The position numbers and the translations under genes are program-made. A stretch of DNA of 64,000 nt from Cytophagales bacterium. GTDB taxonomy: Bacteria > Bacteroidota > Bacteroidia > Cytophagales > Bernardetiaceae. Below the pieces are notes generated by a model. That model searched no databases. It saw only the letters and a list, made by a program, of their open reading frames with translations, and was not told the DNA's origin. Positions 50,836-60,194 of this stretch are shown here, piece by piece; position 1 is the first letter of the stretch, and each line of letters begins with the position of its first letter. The DNA lies in the NCBI GenBank assembly GCA_013299045.1, contig JAAFJX010000011.1, forward strand, positions 1 through 64,000, written 5' to 3'.

Positions 50836-52976
50836 TGAGTAGAATCATGTCTTTTAGAACTGTGCGTATTTTTGCGTTTATTCCGCTATTCATTTATGCG
50901 GAGCGGCTTTTTGCGCAGCAGTTCAAAGATAACCTTGATGACTCGCTTGTCGTTAAGCTGAAAACAATTACGTCTAAGTCCTCGCCTAATTCTGAGTTTA
51001 TCAAGTACTTGGAGAGTAATGCTATCAAAAAGCATGAGTTAGAAACACAAAAGGAAATTTGTAGAAATATTATCAGGCTTGTTGAAACATTTGACCTCGA
51101 TGGCAGTGATATTGGGGGTATCGCAGAGGTATATATCGCGCACATCTATATAGAACAACAACGCTATCAAACGGCACTTTCAACCCTCATTGATTTAAAG
51201 TCCAAAAGAACTACATCTAGGAATGTGCTAACAGAAGTAGATGTTTATATGTATTCGGAGCTTAGTTATACCTATAAAAAATTAGGCAACTATGACCGCG
51301 CCTTAGACTGCCTTTTAGAAATTTGTAAAAATGATTCATTGCCCCAAAATGAATACACGCTGGCCAAAGTGTTTACAGAAGCGGCAGAGATTTATCGCCT
51401 TCTCAACAATAGAATTGTAGCAAAAGCTTATCTTGAGCGTGCGCTAAAAATGCAAGCGATTAACAACGATATTTTGCTTTGGGCGCGTGCAAAAATAGGC
51501 TTGGCCTACTTAGAAATTGAGAACCAAAACCTCACGGCTGCCGAAAAGCATTTGAACGAGGTAAAAAAGCAAACGGATAAGCTCGCCAACATCCAAATAG
51601 CTAGCGAGTTGTATTTTGTAATGGCTATTTTGTTTGAAAAACAAAACAAACTAGAAGGCGCACTAGAAAGACTTTTTAGAGCCAAGCAGCTCTCCGAAAC
51701 CACCAAAGACAAACTGCTAACTATCAAGATAAGCAAGGAAATTGCCCGCATTTATACTCTACAAAAACAATACAATAAGGCAGAATTCTATTTAGCACAG
51801 GCCATTAACCTAACCAAACAATATGGCATCACGGAAGATTTGCTTTCTATTTATGAGAATATGGCCTTTGTGCAAAGACAAAAAGGCAACTATTTGGCTG
51901 CCTATGACTACCAAAAAGTATATTCAAAATGTTCTGACTCTATTAATAAACGAGACGCTGAAGACAGACTTTTGGCCAAGCAGATTGAATTCGATAGCAA
52001 ACAAAAAGACAACGAAATAAAGAACCTTGAAAAAACCAACGATGCCAACAAAAAGGCTATTCAGGCCGAAGAGAACTTACAAACCGTTCTGATTATTCTT
52101 ATCATAGCTGCAATTATTGTATTGTTGCTTCTGATTGTTATGATTAGCGACAGGGTGCGTAAAAACCGAATTTTGAAACAAAGAAATAATGATTTTCAAA
52201 AGAAAAATCAAGAGCTAATACTCATTAAGGGGCGTTTAGAAAAATCTGAAAAGCGCCTCAATGAAATGAATCAAACAAAAGATAAATTTTTCTCTATTAT
52301 CGCGCATGACATTCGCAGCCCGCTCAATTCTCAAAAAGGCTTTGCAGACTTGCTCTCGAAATACGCCCACAAACTTAGCATTGAAGACATCAAAGAAATG
52401 GCGGGTAATCAACAAAAAACACTCAAAGGGCTTTATGAATTGCTGGATAATCTCCTCACTTGGGCACGAGCACAGCTTGGCGCTATTGAAATGAAACCCG
52501 AAATGTTACTTTTGGAAGAAGTTTTTGATGACATCAGAACGTTATTTATGGAAGTGGCGCAGCGCAAAAAAATTACACTGAACGTAGATACAAACACAAA
52601 AATCAAAGTTTGGGCTGATAATAATGCACTCAATACCGTGTTGCGTAATATGGTTTCCAATGCACTTAAATTCACCAAAGAACAAGGCAATGTAATCATT
52701 ATGGCCAAGACTCTCAACGCTGGCCGAATAGAGATTTTGGTGCAGGATACGGGCGTAGGTATGAGCGAACAAGCTCAAAAACAATTATTTAGGCTAGATA
52801 CTAAGTATAGCACACGCGGCACGGCTGATGAAACAGGAACTGGCTTGGGCCTGGTCATTGTTCAAGAATTTGTAGAGCGTATGCACGGAACAATTCGCGT
52901 AGAGAGTCAAGAGAATATTGGCTCTACTTTTAGCATCAACTTACCTGCCATTCCTGTACCTACGACTACTATTTGA
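50835..52976 (+). CDS. TPR sensor histidine kinase
   Basis: A 713-residue kinase. Signal sequence (about 1-28), periplasmic TPR repeats (about 80-380), one membrane helix (about 412-434), a coiled coil (440-475), a HisKA domain with phospho-acceptor His491 (Ile-Ile-Ala-His-Asp-Ile-Arg-Ser-Pro-Leu-Asn-Ser) and a HATPase domain with Asn in Met-Val-Ser-Asn-Ala-Leu-Lys-Phe and Asp-Thr-Gly-Val-Gly-Met...Gly-Thr-Gly-Leu-Gly-Leu. No response regulator gene follows, so the partner is encoded elsewhere. The first ATG overlaps the TGA of the preceding gene. Confidence 0.93.
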   Translation: MSRIMSFRTVRIFAFIPLFIYAERLFAQQFKDNLDDSLVVKLKTITSKSSPNSEFIKYLESNAIKKHELETQKEICRNIIRLVETFDLDGSDIGGIAEVYIAHIYIEQQRYQTALSTLIDLKSKRTTSRNVLTEVDVYMYSELSYTYKKLGNYDRALDCLLEICKNDSLPQNEYTLAKVFTEAAEIYRLLNNRIVAKAYLERALKMQAINNDILLWARAKIGLAYLEIENQNLTAAEKHLNEVKKQTDKLANIQIASELYFVMAILFEKQNKLEGALERLFRAKQLSETTKDKLLTIKISKEIARIYTLQKQYNKAEFYLAQAINLTKQYGITEDLLSIYENMAFVQRQKGNYLAAYDYQKVYSKCSDSINKRDAEDRLLAKQIEFDSKQKDNEIKNLEKTNDANKKAIQAEENLQTVLIILIIAAIIVLLLLIVMISDRVRKNRILKQRNNDFQKKNQELILIKGRLEKSEKRLNEMNQTKDKFFSIIAHDIRSPLNSQKGFADLLSKYAHKLSIEDIKEMAGNQQKTLKGLYELLDNLLTWARAQLGAIEMKPEMLLLEEVFDDIRTLFMEVAQRKKITLNVDTNTKIKVWADNNALNTVLRNMVSNALKFTKEQGNVIIMAKTLNAGRIEILVQDTGVGMSEQAQKQLFRLDTKYSTRGTADETGTGLGLVIVQEFVERMHGTIRVESQENIGSTFSINLPAIPVPTTTI

Positions 52977-53212
52977 ACAAAAAGAAGAACTAGGCTTGTT
53001 ATGACTTGGCGCATTCTGCTAGGCTCGTGCATAAATGCACGAAATGTATTTAAGGGCATACTTAAAGCATTATAAGAGAGCTAGCTAAGTTTTAAATGCC
53101 GTCTTTTTAGGACAAGCTAAATTTTGATAATTTGACTTTCACTTTTCATAACTTGCCAGCCTTTTTTTATTGAGGCAGTGCGCATATAGCTTTATTCCTA
53201 AACAAAAATGAT

Positions 53213-53220
53213 TATATTTG
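53213..53220 (+). promoter_or_regulatory. promoter -7 box for the UspA gene
   Basis: TATATTTG matches TAnnTTTG exactly, 24 bases before the chosen ATG. It also overlaps an upstream in-frame TTG, which argues against that codon as the start. Confidence 0.5.
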
Positions 53221-53244
53221 CGCAAAACCTATTCTATTTCTGAA

Positions 53245-54114
53245 ATGGAAAATATTTTGATTCCCACAGACTTTTCTGCCTGCGCTGTACGTGCTTTGGA
53301 CTACGCGGTATATTTGGCCTCTTTAACCAAGGCGAAAATATCTGTTCATCACAGCCTGAGTTCACAAAATTCATATGGCAACGAAGAGTTTGCACTTTAT
53401 AGCGAACTCTTGTTGGAAAAAGACGCTGACGTGCGCAAAAAAATAGACCAATATATAGGCACTCACCAAAAGCGTACCTACGCCGACACCACCTTGCCCA
53501 TAGAATGGACGACCAACATAGGTTATTCTGCCCTTATTGATGACATTAAGCGAAGTGTGGAGCAAGATAAGGTATCTATCATAGTGATGGGTACTAACGG
53601 TGCTAATGGCTTGCGCGAGGTCTTTATAGGCAGCGTAACCGCTGAAGTGGCCGAAAAAGTTAATATTCCTATTTTGGCAGTGCCAGAAACCGCCGAGTTT
53701 GGCAAAGGAATTAAACGCATTGTTTATGCAACGGATTTTCACCGCTACGACCCCAAAGTGATTGCAACCTTAAAACGTTGGGCAGCAGCCATGAATGCCA
53801 AAATAGATTGTTTGCACGTTAGTATGGATATTGACCGTTATATGGATGACCTCAAGAAAACCCATGAACTTGAAGCCCATGTTAGTAAACAAACAAGTTC
53901 TGAATCAGAGCAAGTTATCAGTTTTCATTTAGTACAAGCCGATAATTTGAAAGAAGGCATAGAAAAACATCATAAAAAGCAACCAGCAGACCTGCTCGTT
54001 ATGCTCAATTACCACCGCAGTATAGTAGAGCGCCTTTTGCACAGAAGTAACAGCAAACAAATGGTTTATCATACTAAAATCCCGCTGCTAATTCTCAAAG
54101 CGAAGCGAGCCTAA
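53245..54114 (+). CDS. tandem universal stress protein
   Basis: A 289-residue protein of two UspA domains. The first starts Asn-Ile-Leu-Ile-Pro-Thr-Asp-Phe-Ser and ends with the ATP-binding-like loop Val-Met-Gly-Thr-Asn-Gly...Gly-Ser-Val-Thr-Ala-Glu-Val; the second starts Ile-Val-Tyr-Ala-Thr-Asp-Phe and has lost the clear glycine loop. Such proteins help survive starvation or oxidative stress. The next gene starts at the base after the stop codon, so the two are coupled. Confidence 0.9.
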   Translation: MENILIPTDFSACAVRALDYAVYLASLTKAKISVHHSLSSQNSYGNEEFALYSELLLEKDADVRKKIDQYIGTHQKRTYADTTLPIEWTTNIGYSALIDDIKRSVEQDKVSIIVMGTNGANGLREVFIGSVTAEVAEKVNIPILAVPETAEFGKGIKRIVYATDFHRYDPKVIATLKRWAAAMNAKIDCLHVSMDIDRYMDDLKKTHELEAHVSKQTSSESEQVISFHLVQADNLKEGIEKHHKKQPADLLVMLNYHRSIVERLLHRSNSKQMVYHTKIPLLILKAKRA

Positions 54115-55326
54115 ATGCACAATGCCAATGCCATGCACAAACGTGTTTATCTCGTAACTGGGGCAAGAGCACCTGTGGCCTTAGATTGGGCTAGACGTTT
54201 GCGCACAGAGGGCTCTCAAGTTTATGCAGCAGACTGCCTCCATAATAGCCTTGCAGGAGCATCTGCAAGCACGAATGCCTACATACAACTGCCACCACCA
54301 GCAACCAAACCCTGCGAATTTGCCAAAGCCGCATTGGCTTGCTTAAAGCAGTTCAGCATCACGCACGTTCTTCCTACTTGCGAAGAAGTCTATTATTGGG
54401 CGGCGCTTTGGCAAATTTATAAACCAGAAGCCACTCTGGTTGCACCAAGTCTTGAAGCCCTCCGCACCTACCATAGCAAATTTCTTTTTCCAAAACTTTT
54501 GGCCAAAATAGGCTTGAATAGCCCCCAAACACGAATTTTTTACAATAAGCAAGAATTAGAACTGGCTATTGGTCAGCAGAAAAGGTATGTCCTAAAGCCC
54601 GAGTTTTCTCGTTTTGCTACCAAGGTCTTTGTTCAAAATGGTCAAAGAGATATTTCTTGGTTCTTAAAAAAAAACTATTCTGTTGATAATCAGAATACTT
54701 GGGTTGTTCAAGATTTTATAGAGGGCACACACTTTTGTAGTTATGCCTTCGCGACCGAAGGGCAACTAAAAGCACTTGCAGTTTACGAAGCGCGATACAG
54801 AACTGGTGAAAATGGTGCTTGCTATCACTTTGAGGCTGTTAAAGAGCCTCAAATAAAAGAATTTAATGAAAAATTTGTGAGGCACGAAAACTTCACGGGC
54901 CAGGTGGCTTTTGATTTCATAAAAGACGAGCAGAATGGTTTTTTCTATGCCATTGAGTGTAACCCCCGTGCTACCAGTGGTTTACATCTGCTTCCGAAAG
55001 TCCCTTTTTGGCATTCTGACCATGGAATAACTGTAGAACCAGAGAAAGGCAGGGCTGCTATGTTAAGCGCTGTTATGCTCACTGACGGCTTAAAGAAAAA
55101 CTATGTGCCGCAAAGACTTGGCTCTTGGTTCAAAGCATTCCAAAAAGCACAAGACATAGTTTGGCTAAAGGCAGACCCCAAGCCCTACTGGATACAAGCA
55201 GGGTTGATGTGGGAGTTCTATCAACTCGCCCGAACGCAAAAAACTAGCCTTTTGGAAGCAACCACCACTGGTATAGCCTGGGCTGGCGAAGAAATCCACT
55301 TTGCACCAAACAAATTAGAACGCTAG
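54115..55326 (+). CDS. ATP-grasp ligase of unknown substrate
   Basis: A 403-residue protein with a PreATP-like N-terminal domain (Val-Tyr-Leu-Val-Thr-Gly-Ala-Arg) and an ATP-grasp fold (about 115-300; Tyr-Val-Leu-Lys-Pro-Glu-Phe-Ser-Arg-Phe, Val-Val-Gln-Asp-Phe-Ile-Glu-Gly, Gly-Gln-Val-Ala-Phe-Asp-Phe and the metal box Ile-Glu-Cys-Asn-Pro-Arg-Ala-Thr-Ser-Gly). It resembles stand-alone carboxylate-amine ligases near carbamoyl-phosphate synthase. The C-terminal 100 residues match nothing I know. A second in-frame ATG lies six codons in. The substrate is unknown. Confidence 0.85.
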   Translation: MHNANAMHKRVYLVTGARAPVALDWARRLRTEGSQVYAADCLHNSLAGASASTNAYIQLPPPATKPCEFAKAALACLKQFSITHVLPTCEEVYYWAALWQIYKPEATLVAPSLEALRTYHSKFLFPKLLAKIGLNSPQTRIFYNKQELELAIGQQKRYVLKPEFSRFATKVFVQNGQRDISWFLKKNYSVDNQNTWVVQDFIEGTHFCSYAFATEGQLKALAVYEARYRTGENGACYHFEAVKEPQIKEFNEKFVRHENFTGQVAFDFIKDEQNGFFYAIECNPRATSGLHLLPKVPFWHSDHGITVEPEKGRAAMLSAVMLTDGLKKNYVPQRLGSWFKAFQKAQDIVWLKADPKPYWIQAGLMWEFYQLARTQKTSLLEATTTGIAWAGEEIHFAPNKLER

Positions 55327-55330
55327 TAGT

Positions 55331-55686
55331 ACCTCAAGGGCTTCTTACGGCTTGCATTGCCTCGCATGAAACAAAAGCGAATGGCTCAAAGGTCAGAGGG
55401 TGAGATTTTCTGTGCAACTATGTTTTGTAAGAGAGTGAATCAAAGAAAAAGCCATGCGCTGGTTTAGATAAAAAAAGTTATTTTTCATCTAAATTGGCCT
55501 TTTGCGAGGCTTGATTTTTTTGCTATGCCCTACGGTCGGAACTTTCAGCTTGCGCTTCAGTGCTGCATTAAGGCAAAAAGTAGAGAGAAAAAGCCCCCCA
55601 AAATCATGAGGGTGTTCCTAAAGCAGATAAATCATATCAATCAATTGATATGCTTATTCTTATGCAGACTTTTTAAGGGAAGACTA
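55331..55686 (+). repeat. repeat family A, copy 4 (lacks left end)
   Basis: Same orientation as copy 3, starting at CCTCAAGGGCTTCTTACGG and ending GGGAAGACTA. The first 110 bases, including one terminal repeat, are missing; the central hairpin has a shortened stem. It lies between the ATP-grasp gene and the convergent YdeI-like gene, whose stop codon is within two bases of the repeat end. Confidence 0.85.
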
Positions 55687-55687
55687 C

Positions 55688-56275
55688 TTACTGCCTCTCC
55701 TGATTGGCCTTTATATTTTTCTCGGCTAAGGCTACCACTTCAATTATTCTTTTTTGACGGGTTTCAGGTCTTTTGGCATTCAAAATCCATTCAAGGATGT
55801 TTCTTTTTGAGGAGCGCGGAAAGTTCCCCCAGTTTTGTAAAGCAACTCTGTTCGCCTCTAAAATTGCCTTTAAGTCATTAGGTATGCAAATATTCTCCAC
55901 GTCATCGAGAGCAGTCCAGGTGCCGCTTTCCTGCGCAAGCTGTATCATTTTTAAGCCTGCATTCTCCATCAGGCCAGTGCTGAGGAGCTGCGCAACTTTC
56001 TCTTTATTAACTCTGCTCCAATTGCTTTTGGGATTCCTTTTAGCAAAATATTGATAGTAGCTCTGCCCATCTCTTTTGTTAATGGTGCTATCTATCCAGC
56101 CAAAACAAATGGCCTCATCAACAGCTTCTGGATAATAAACTGTTGGAATTTTGCTTTCCTTCTTGTAAATTATGAGCCAAACACATTTTTCGGATTTATG
56201 GTTTTGCATGAGCCAGTTTCGCCATTCTTGCCTACTGCTTGCATAGAAGGTGGGTTTGTCTTTATGTGTTTCCAT
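55688..56275 (-). CDS. YdeI/OmpD-associated family protein
   Basis: A 195-residue soluble protein. Family features: Trp-Arg-Asn-Trp-Leu, Val-Trp-Leu-Ile-Ile-Tyr-Lys-Lys, Tyr-Pro-Glu-Ala-Val-Asp-Glu-Ala-Ile-Cys-Phe-Gly-Trp-Ile-Asp-Ser and Phe-Ala-Lys-Arg-Asn-Pro-Lys-Ser-Asn-Trp-Ser. Role poorly known; linked to stress and peptide resistance in some bacteria. The stop lies against the edge of repeat A copy 4. Confidence 0.9.
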   Translation of the reverse strand: METHKDKPTFYASSRQEWRNWLMQNHKSEKCVWLIIYKKESKIPTVYYPEAVDEAICFGWIDSTINKRDGQSYYQYFAKRNPKSNWSRVNKEKVAQLLSTGLMENAGLKMIQLAQESGTWTALDDVENICIPNDLKAILEANRVALQNWGNFPRSSKRNILEWILNAKRPETRQKRIIEVVALAEKNIKANQERQ

Positions 56276-56346
56276 TTCGTAAGGAAGCTATCAATCAGTT
56301 GGTTATCAGAAAGTTTAGGCAAGATGCCTATACGGTTTTGGCGGCT

Positions 56347-57345
56347 TTAGAATGACAAACGCGGAGCGGCTTCTGTGCTCAAACCTTCAAAATCTTGCTC
56401 CAAATACTTAAAATGAGCACTCATAGCAATCATGGCGGCGTTATCAGTGCAATATTCAAATTTGGGAATAAAGGTCTTCCAGCCTTTGGCTACACCCAAA
56501 TCCAACAACTGACTACGGAGTGCAGAGTTAGCAGAAACCCCACCTGCAATAGCTATTTGCTTGATATGATGCTGCTTAGCGGCCAGTTTGACTTTGTGCA
56601 AAAGCATGGATACAAGCGCCTGTTGGTAAGACGCACAAATATCTGGCAAATTCACTTCAACAAATTGAGGATTGGCTTTTATCTGCTTCTGTAAAAAGTA
56701 CAAAAAAGATGTTTTGATACCGCTGAACGAAAAGTTGAGGTCAGGCTGCGGAGTGGTAGGAAACTGATAGGCATTGGGGTTGCCATTTTTTGCATGATGG
56801 TCTATCCAGCGCCCACCAGGGTATGGTAAACCCAACAATTTTGCTGCTTTGTCAAAAGCCTCGCCCACGGCATCGTCTTGGGTTTGCCCAATTATCTGCA
56901 TTTTTGTAGGCGTATGTACTAGCACAATCTGCGTATGTCCACCACTAACGGTCAGGCACAAAAATGGGCAAGTAGGCTTTTCATCTTCAATGAAATGCGC
57001 CAGAACGTGCGCTTTGAGGTGATTGACGGCAATAAGCGGCACCTTGAGCGCCCATGCAAGACTTTTGGCATAGCTTGTGCCTACGAGTAAAGCCCCAAGC
57101 AAGCCAGGCCCCTGTGTAAAAGCGATAGCTTGTATATCTGAAAGCTGCAAATTGGCTTGCTTGAGCGTTTCTTGCACAACAGGCACAATATTCTCTTCGT
57201 GCGCCCTTGATGCGAACTCTGGTACAACGCCACCATATTGTGTATGTATCGCCTGTGTAGCAATAAGATGGCTGCGCAAAACACCATTTTCCATGATAGC
57301 CGCTGAGGTTTCGTCGCATGAAGACTCTATGGCAAGGATAATCAT
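56347..57345 (-). CDS. tsaD: tRNA N6-threonylcarbamoyladenosine transferase TsaD
   Basis: A 332-residue enzyme that transfers threonylcarbamoyl to A37 of ANN-decoding tRNAs. Ile-Glu-Ser-Ser-Cys-Asp-Glu-Thr-Ser opens the protein; metal-binding His-Leu-Lys-Ala-His, Val-Ser-Gly-Gly-His-Thr-Gln and the nucleotide box Ala-Gly-Gly-Val-Ser-Ala-Asn follow. Its ATG overlaps the TGA of the dehydratase-fusion gene by four bases (ATGA), so translation of the two is coupled. Confidence 0.97.
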   Translation of the reverse strand: MIILAIESSCDETSAAIMENGVLRSHLIATQAIHTQYGGVVPEFASRAHEENIVPVVQETLKQANLQLSDIQAIAFTQGPGLLGALLVGTSYAKSLAWALKVPLIAVNHLKAHVLAHFIEDEKPTCPFLCLTVSGGHTQIVLVHTPTKMQIIGQTQDDAVGEAFDKAAKLLGLPYPGGRWIDHHAKNGNPNAYQFPTTPQPDLNFSFSGIKTSFLYFLQKQIKANPQFVEVNLPDICASYQQALVSMLLHKVKLAAKQHHIKQIAIAGGVSANSALRSQLLDLGVAKGWKTFIPKFEYCTDNAAMIAMSAHFKYLEQDFEGLSTEAAPRLSF

Positions 57346-59102
57346 GGCTCGTTTTTCTTGATTCCCAGTTGTGCTTTGAGGCGCTCTAACTCGCTTTTAT
57401 ACATTTCGGTAGCTCCTCCAAGTGCCTTATTTACGTCTCCTTCGGTTTTGAGGTCTTTTTGGGCTTTGTCTGTATCTTGCTTGTAAAGGTCACTCAGAGC
57501 CTCATTTTCATCAATTTTAGACTTCATGCGCTCCATCATTGAAAGCGTATTGTGCGAATCGGGCATTTTGGCGGCTGCGTTTTTTTCTATTTGCACGAGC
57601 CTTAAGCGTCTAATCAACTCCTCTACACTTAAAGTAGATTGACGCAAAGCATCAGCAATCTTACTCTCATCAGCAATTTTTTGCTTGAGAGCCTCTTGTT
57701 CACGCAAAATGGTAGTAGCAATCTCATTCGCCTTTCCCCAATCTAGTTCGCCTTTTTGTGCTTTAAAGACAATCTTTTTACCATTTTCATCTAGCTGGCG
57801 CAATTGCTGCATATAGCCTTCTTTCTTTTTTTCAGCCAAAATAACATCTGCCCTAACCTGTACCAGTAAATTCTGGGCAGATTCCAAGTCTTTTTTGCCT
57901 TCATAGGCTTGAATTTTGGCCGTAATGGTATCCACCTGTGCCAAAGAACCAGAAGCAGCGCCCCCGTAGAATGCGCTGGCCGTAGGGTTTGTGTCGGTGT
58001 AAGTAGGCGTGTGGGCGTGTGGTGTAGTGCTTTGTGTGCTAACAGGCGTTTTTTGTGGAGCAGCTTGTTGGTTTGCTGCAGGCGTTTCCGTATTGGTATA
58101 TTTGCCGATATACCAAGCAATAGTTTGCCGCAAACCTTGCGCAAAAGGGGTTTCTGCTTTCCAGCCCATTTCATTGAGCATTTTTGAGGCATCGATGGCA
58201 TAACGTTTGTCGTGCCCCGGTCTATCTTGAACAAAAGTAATAAACGACTTATAAGATATGCCCGCGAGCGGTTTCATGTCGTCTAACAAATTGCAGATAG
58301 TACTCACAATTTCAAGGTTATTCACCTCGTTGTCAGAGCCAATATTGTACGTTTCACCGATGCGCCCTGTATGAAAAACATCATCTATCCCCTTGCAATG
58401 GTCTAAAACGTAAAGCCAGTCGCGCACATTTTTGCCATCACCATAGATAGGAATGCTCTGCTGGTTGATGGCCTTGCGAATGACGACTGGTATCAATTTT
58501 TCGTCGTGCTGCTTAGGGCCATAATTATTTGAGCAATTCGTGATAACTGCATTGAAGCCATAAGTTTTGACGTAGGAGCGCACAATCATATCTGAAGCGG
58601 CCTTTGAGGCACTGTAAGGACTATTTGGCGCATAAGGCGTGCGTTCTGTAAAATAACCAGTATCACCAAGTGAACCATAAACTTCATCGGTGGAAACATG
58701 ATGAAAACGAGCGTTTTCATAACCAGCCTTTATCTTATTGGGGCCTTCCATCCAGTGCTTGCGCGCCGCATCTAGTAGGGTAAAAGTGCCGTTTACATTG
58801 GTTTGAATGAAGGCTTCAGGCCCTGAAATAGAATTGTCTACGTGCGATTCTGCCGCAAAATGAACAACGCCGTGTATGTTATATTCTCTGAAAAGATGTT
58901 GCACAAGGCCAGCGTTGCAAATATCGCCTTCCACAAATTTATAGCGTGGGTGGCCGTGCAACTCGGAAAGGTTCTGCAAATTACCCGCGTATGTAAGTTT
59001 ATCAAGATTGATAATGAAATAATCGGGGTATTTTTCAATAAAGTAAGGCAAAAAATTTGAGCCAATAAAGCCCGCGCCGCCAGTTACCAGAATACTTTTC
59101 AT
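57342..59102 (-). CDS. rfbB: dTDP-glucose 4,6-dehydratase fused to a PspA-like coiled coil
   Basis: A 586-residue protein, about 240 longer than usual RfbB. Residues 1-345 are a complete short-chain dehydratase: Gly-Gly-Ala-Gly-Phe-Ile-Gly-Ser-Asn, Ser-Thr-Asp-Glu-Val-Tyr-Gly, Tyr-Ser-Ala-Ser-Lys and Asp-Arg-Pro-Gly-His-Asp-x-Arg-Tyr. A Pro/Thr/Gln-rich linker follows (350-395). Residues 395-586 are charged coiled coil with features of PspA/IM30 (Lys-Gly-Glu-Leu-Asp-Trp-Gly-Lys-Ala, ending Glu-Leu-Glu-Arg-Leu-Lys-Ala-Gln-Leu-Gly-Ile). The frame is continuous, with no sign of an error at the joint. The enzyme makes dTDP-4-keto-6-deoxyglucose for cell-surface sugars; the tail may tether it to a membrane or polymerise it (inference). 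Confidence 0.9.
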   Translation of the reverse strand: MKSILVTGGAGFIGSNFLPYFIEKYPDYFIINLDKLTYAGNLQNLSELHGHPRYKFVEGDICNAGLVQHLFREYNIHGVVHFAAESHVDNSISGPEAFIQTNVNGTFTLLDAARKHWMEGPNKIKAGYENARFHHVSTDEVYGSLGDTGYFTERTPYAPNSPYSASKAASDMIVRSYVKTYGFNAVITNCSNNYGPKQHDEKLIPVVIRKAINQQSIPIYGDGKNVRDWLYVLDHCKGIDDVFHTGRIGETYNIGSDNEVNNLEIVSTICNLLDDMKPLAGISYKSFITFVQDRPGHDKRYAIDASKMLNEMGWKAETPFAQGLRQTIAWYIGKYTNTETPAANQQAAPQKTPVSTQSTTPHAHTPTYTDTNPTASAFYGGAASGSLAQVDTITAKIQAYEGKKDLESAQNLLVQVRADVILAEKKKEGYMQQLRQLDENGKKIVFKAQKGELDWGKANEIATTILREQEALKQKIADESKIADALRQSTLSVEELIRRLRLVQIEKNAAAKMPDSHNTLSMMERMKSKIDENEALSDLYKQDTDKAQKDLKTEGDVNKALGGATEMYKSELERLKAQLGIKKNEP

Positions 59103-59195
59103 ATCGTTATTAAAGAAAGCAATGTTTTTAAGCTGTAAATATACAAAATTCTAACTAAAAGGCAATTTTAGGATAAGGAATTTTCTGAAATGGCT

Positions 59196-60005
59196 TTAGG
59201 GGTAGCGAGGCCCAAAAAGTTTGCGCAGAAGGCTATGCAAAAAAGGCAACTTCTTTTTCGTACTTTGGCTTAAATTATCCTTGAACCGTTTAAAATCGGA
59301 ATTCAATGAGCCAGCGTATTGATAGGTATGCCGTTTGGAATGGTGAAAAATTTGGCCTTGCCCATAGCCATAAAAAGCAGTACAGGGCTTGCCTAGTGCG
59401 GCAGCAAGCGTAGCACCACCCGAAGTAAGGCAATAAAAAGCCTTGCAAGAAACAATAACGCTGCAATAATCCTCAATGCTGGGAGTTTCTAAAATATCCT
59501 GATGAGAGCCAATAGGGAAATTGGTCTGACCACGTACTTTTAATTGATAGTCCACTTTAATTTGGTGTTTTTTAAAGAAAGCCTCCACGCTGCCCGAAGA
59601 AACCAATCCTACATTAGACACGTAGTTGGGGTCGTAAATGACTGCATTTTGGAGGTCGTCTCTAATTTTTGGTTTAAAGTATAGCTCAGGCTCATGGAAA
59701 AACTGTCCATCATCAATGCCATAGCGCATGAGCAGGGCATCAATAAGATTAATACCCGGCTTCTTTTTAAACTCTTCTAGAATATCTATATAATCAAACA
59801 AGCCCTTCTCGTCCGTAAAGCCGTCAATGTATGGATTCATTTCCCATACAAGTCGCTTATAGTCGGGGTGTCGAAATTCGGACTGATTGGATACCCAAAC
59901 TTCCTGATAAAGACCTGTTTCTTTGGCCAAACGCGCTACGGGCGTGGCAAAAAGATGGTCGCCTAAACCGCCGTACATCACTTGAATGATTAACTTTTTG
60001 TTCAT
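59196..60005 (-). CDS. family 9 glycosyltransferase (heptosyltransferase-like)
   Basis: A 269-residue protein with Gly-Gly-Leu-Gly-Asp-His-Leu-Phe-Ala-Thr-Pro near the start and, in the second half, Tyr-Cys-Leu-Thr-Ser-Gly-Gly-Ala-Thr-Leu-Ala-Ala-Ala-Leu-Gly-Lys-Pro, both typical of GT9/ADP-heptose LPS transferases. Shorter than the usual 320-350 residues. It likely adds a sugar to surface glycans, fitting its place next to the dehydratase gene. ATG 60005 is preferred; an upstream extension to 60071 adds nothing conserved. Confidence 0.82.
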   Translation of the reverse strand: MNKKLIIQVMYGGLGDHLFATPVARLAKETGLYQEVWVSNQSEFRHPDYKRLVWEMNPYIDGFTDEKGLFDYIDILEEFKKKPGINLIDALLMRYGIDDGQFFHEPELYFKPKIRDDLQNAVIYDPNYVSNVGLVSSGSVEAFFKKHQIKVDYQLKVRGQTNFPIGSHQDILETPSIEDYCSVIVSCKAFYCLTSGGATLAAALGKPCTAFYGYGQGQIFHHSKRHTYQYAGSLNSDFKRFKDNLSQSTKKKLPFLHSLLRKLFGPRYP

Positions 60006-60194
60006 TGGGGGCATCAAAGATTGAGTTCTACTCACTGTAACAAGCGCATTCTTAAACCGCAAAGGTAACAAAAAAGGGTCTAAAACGCATTGAATAACGC
60101 TTTTTTAGCAGGTTTTCCGCATCAAAATTTAGGATAATAATTTCAAGAGATAGAGGTTGTCTTGGTGGACTTTTTTTCGTTTTCTTTTTATACT

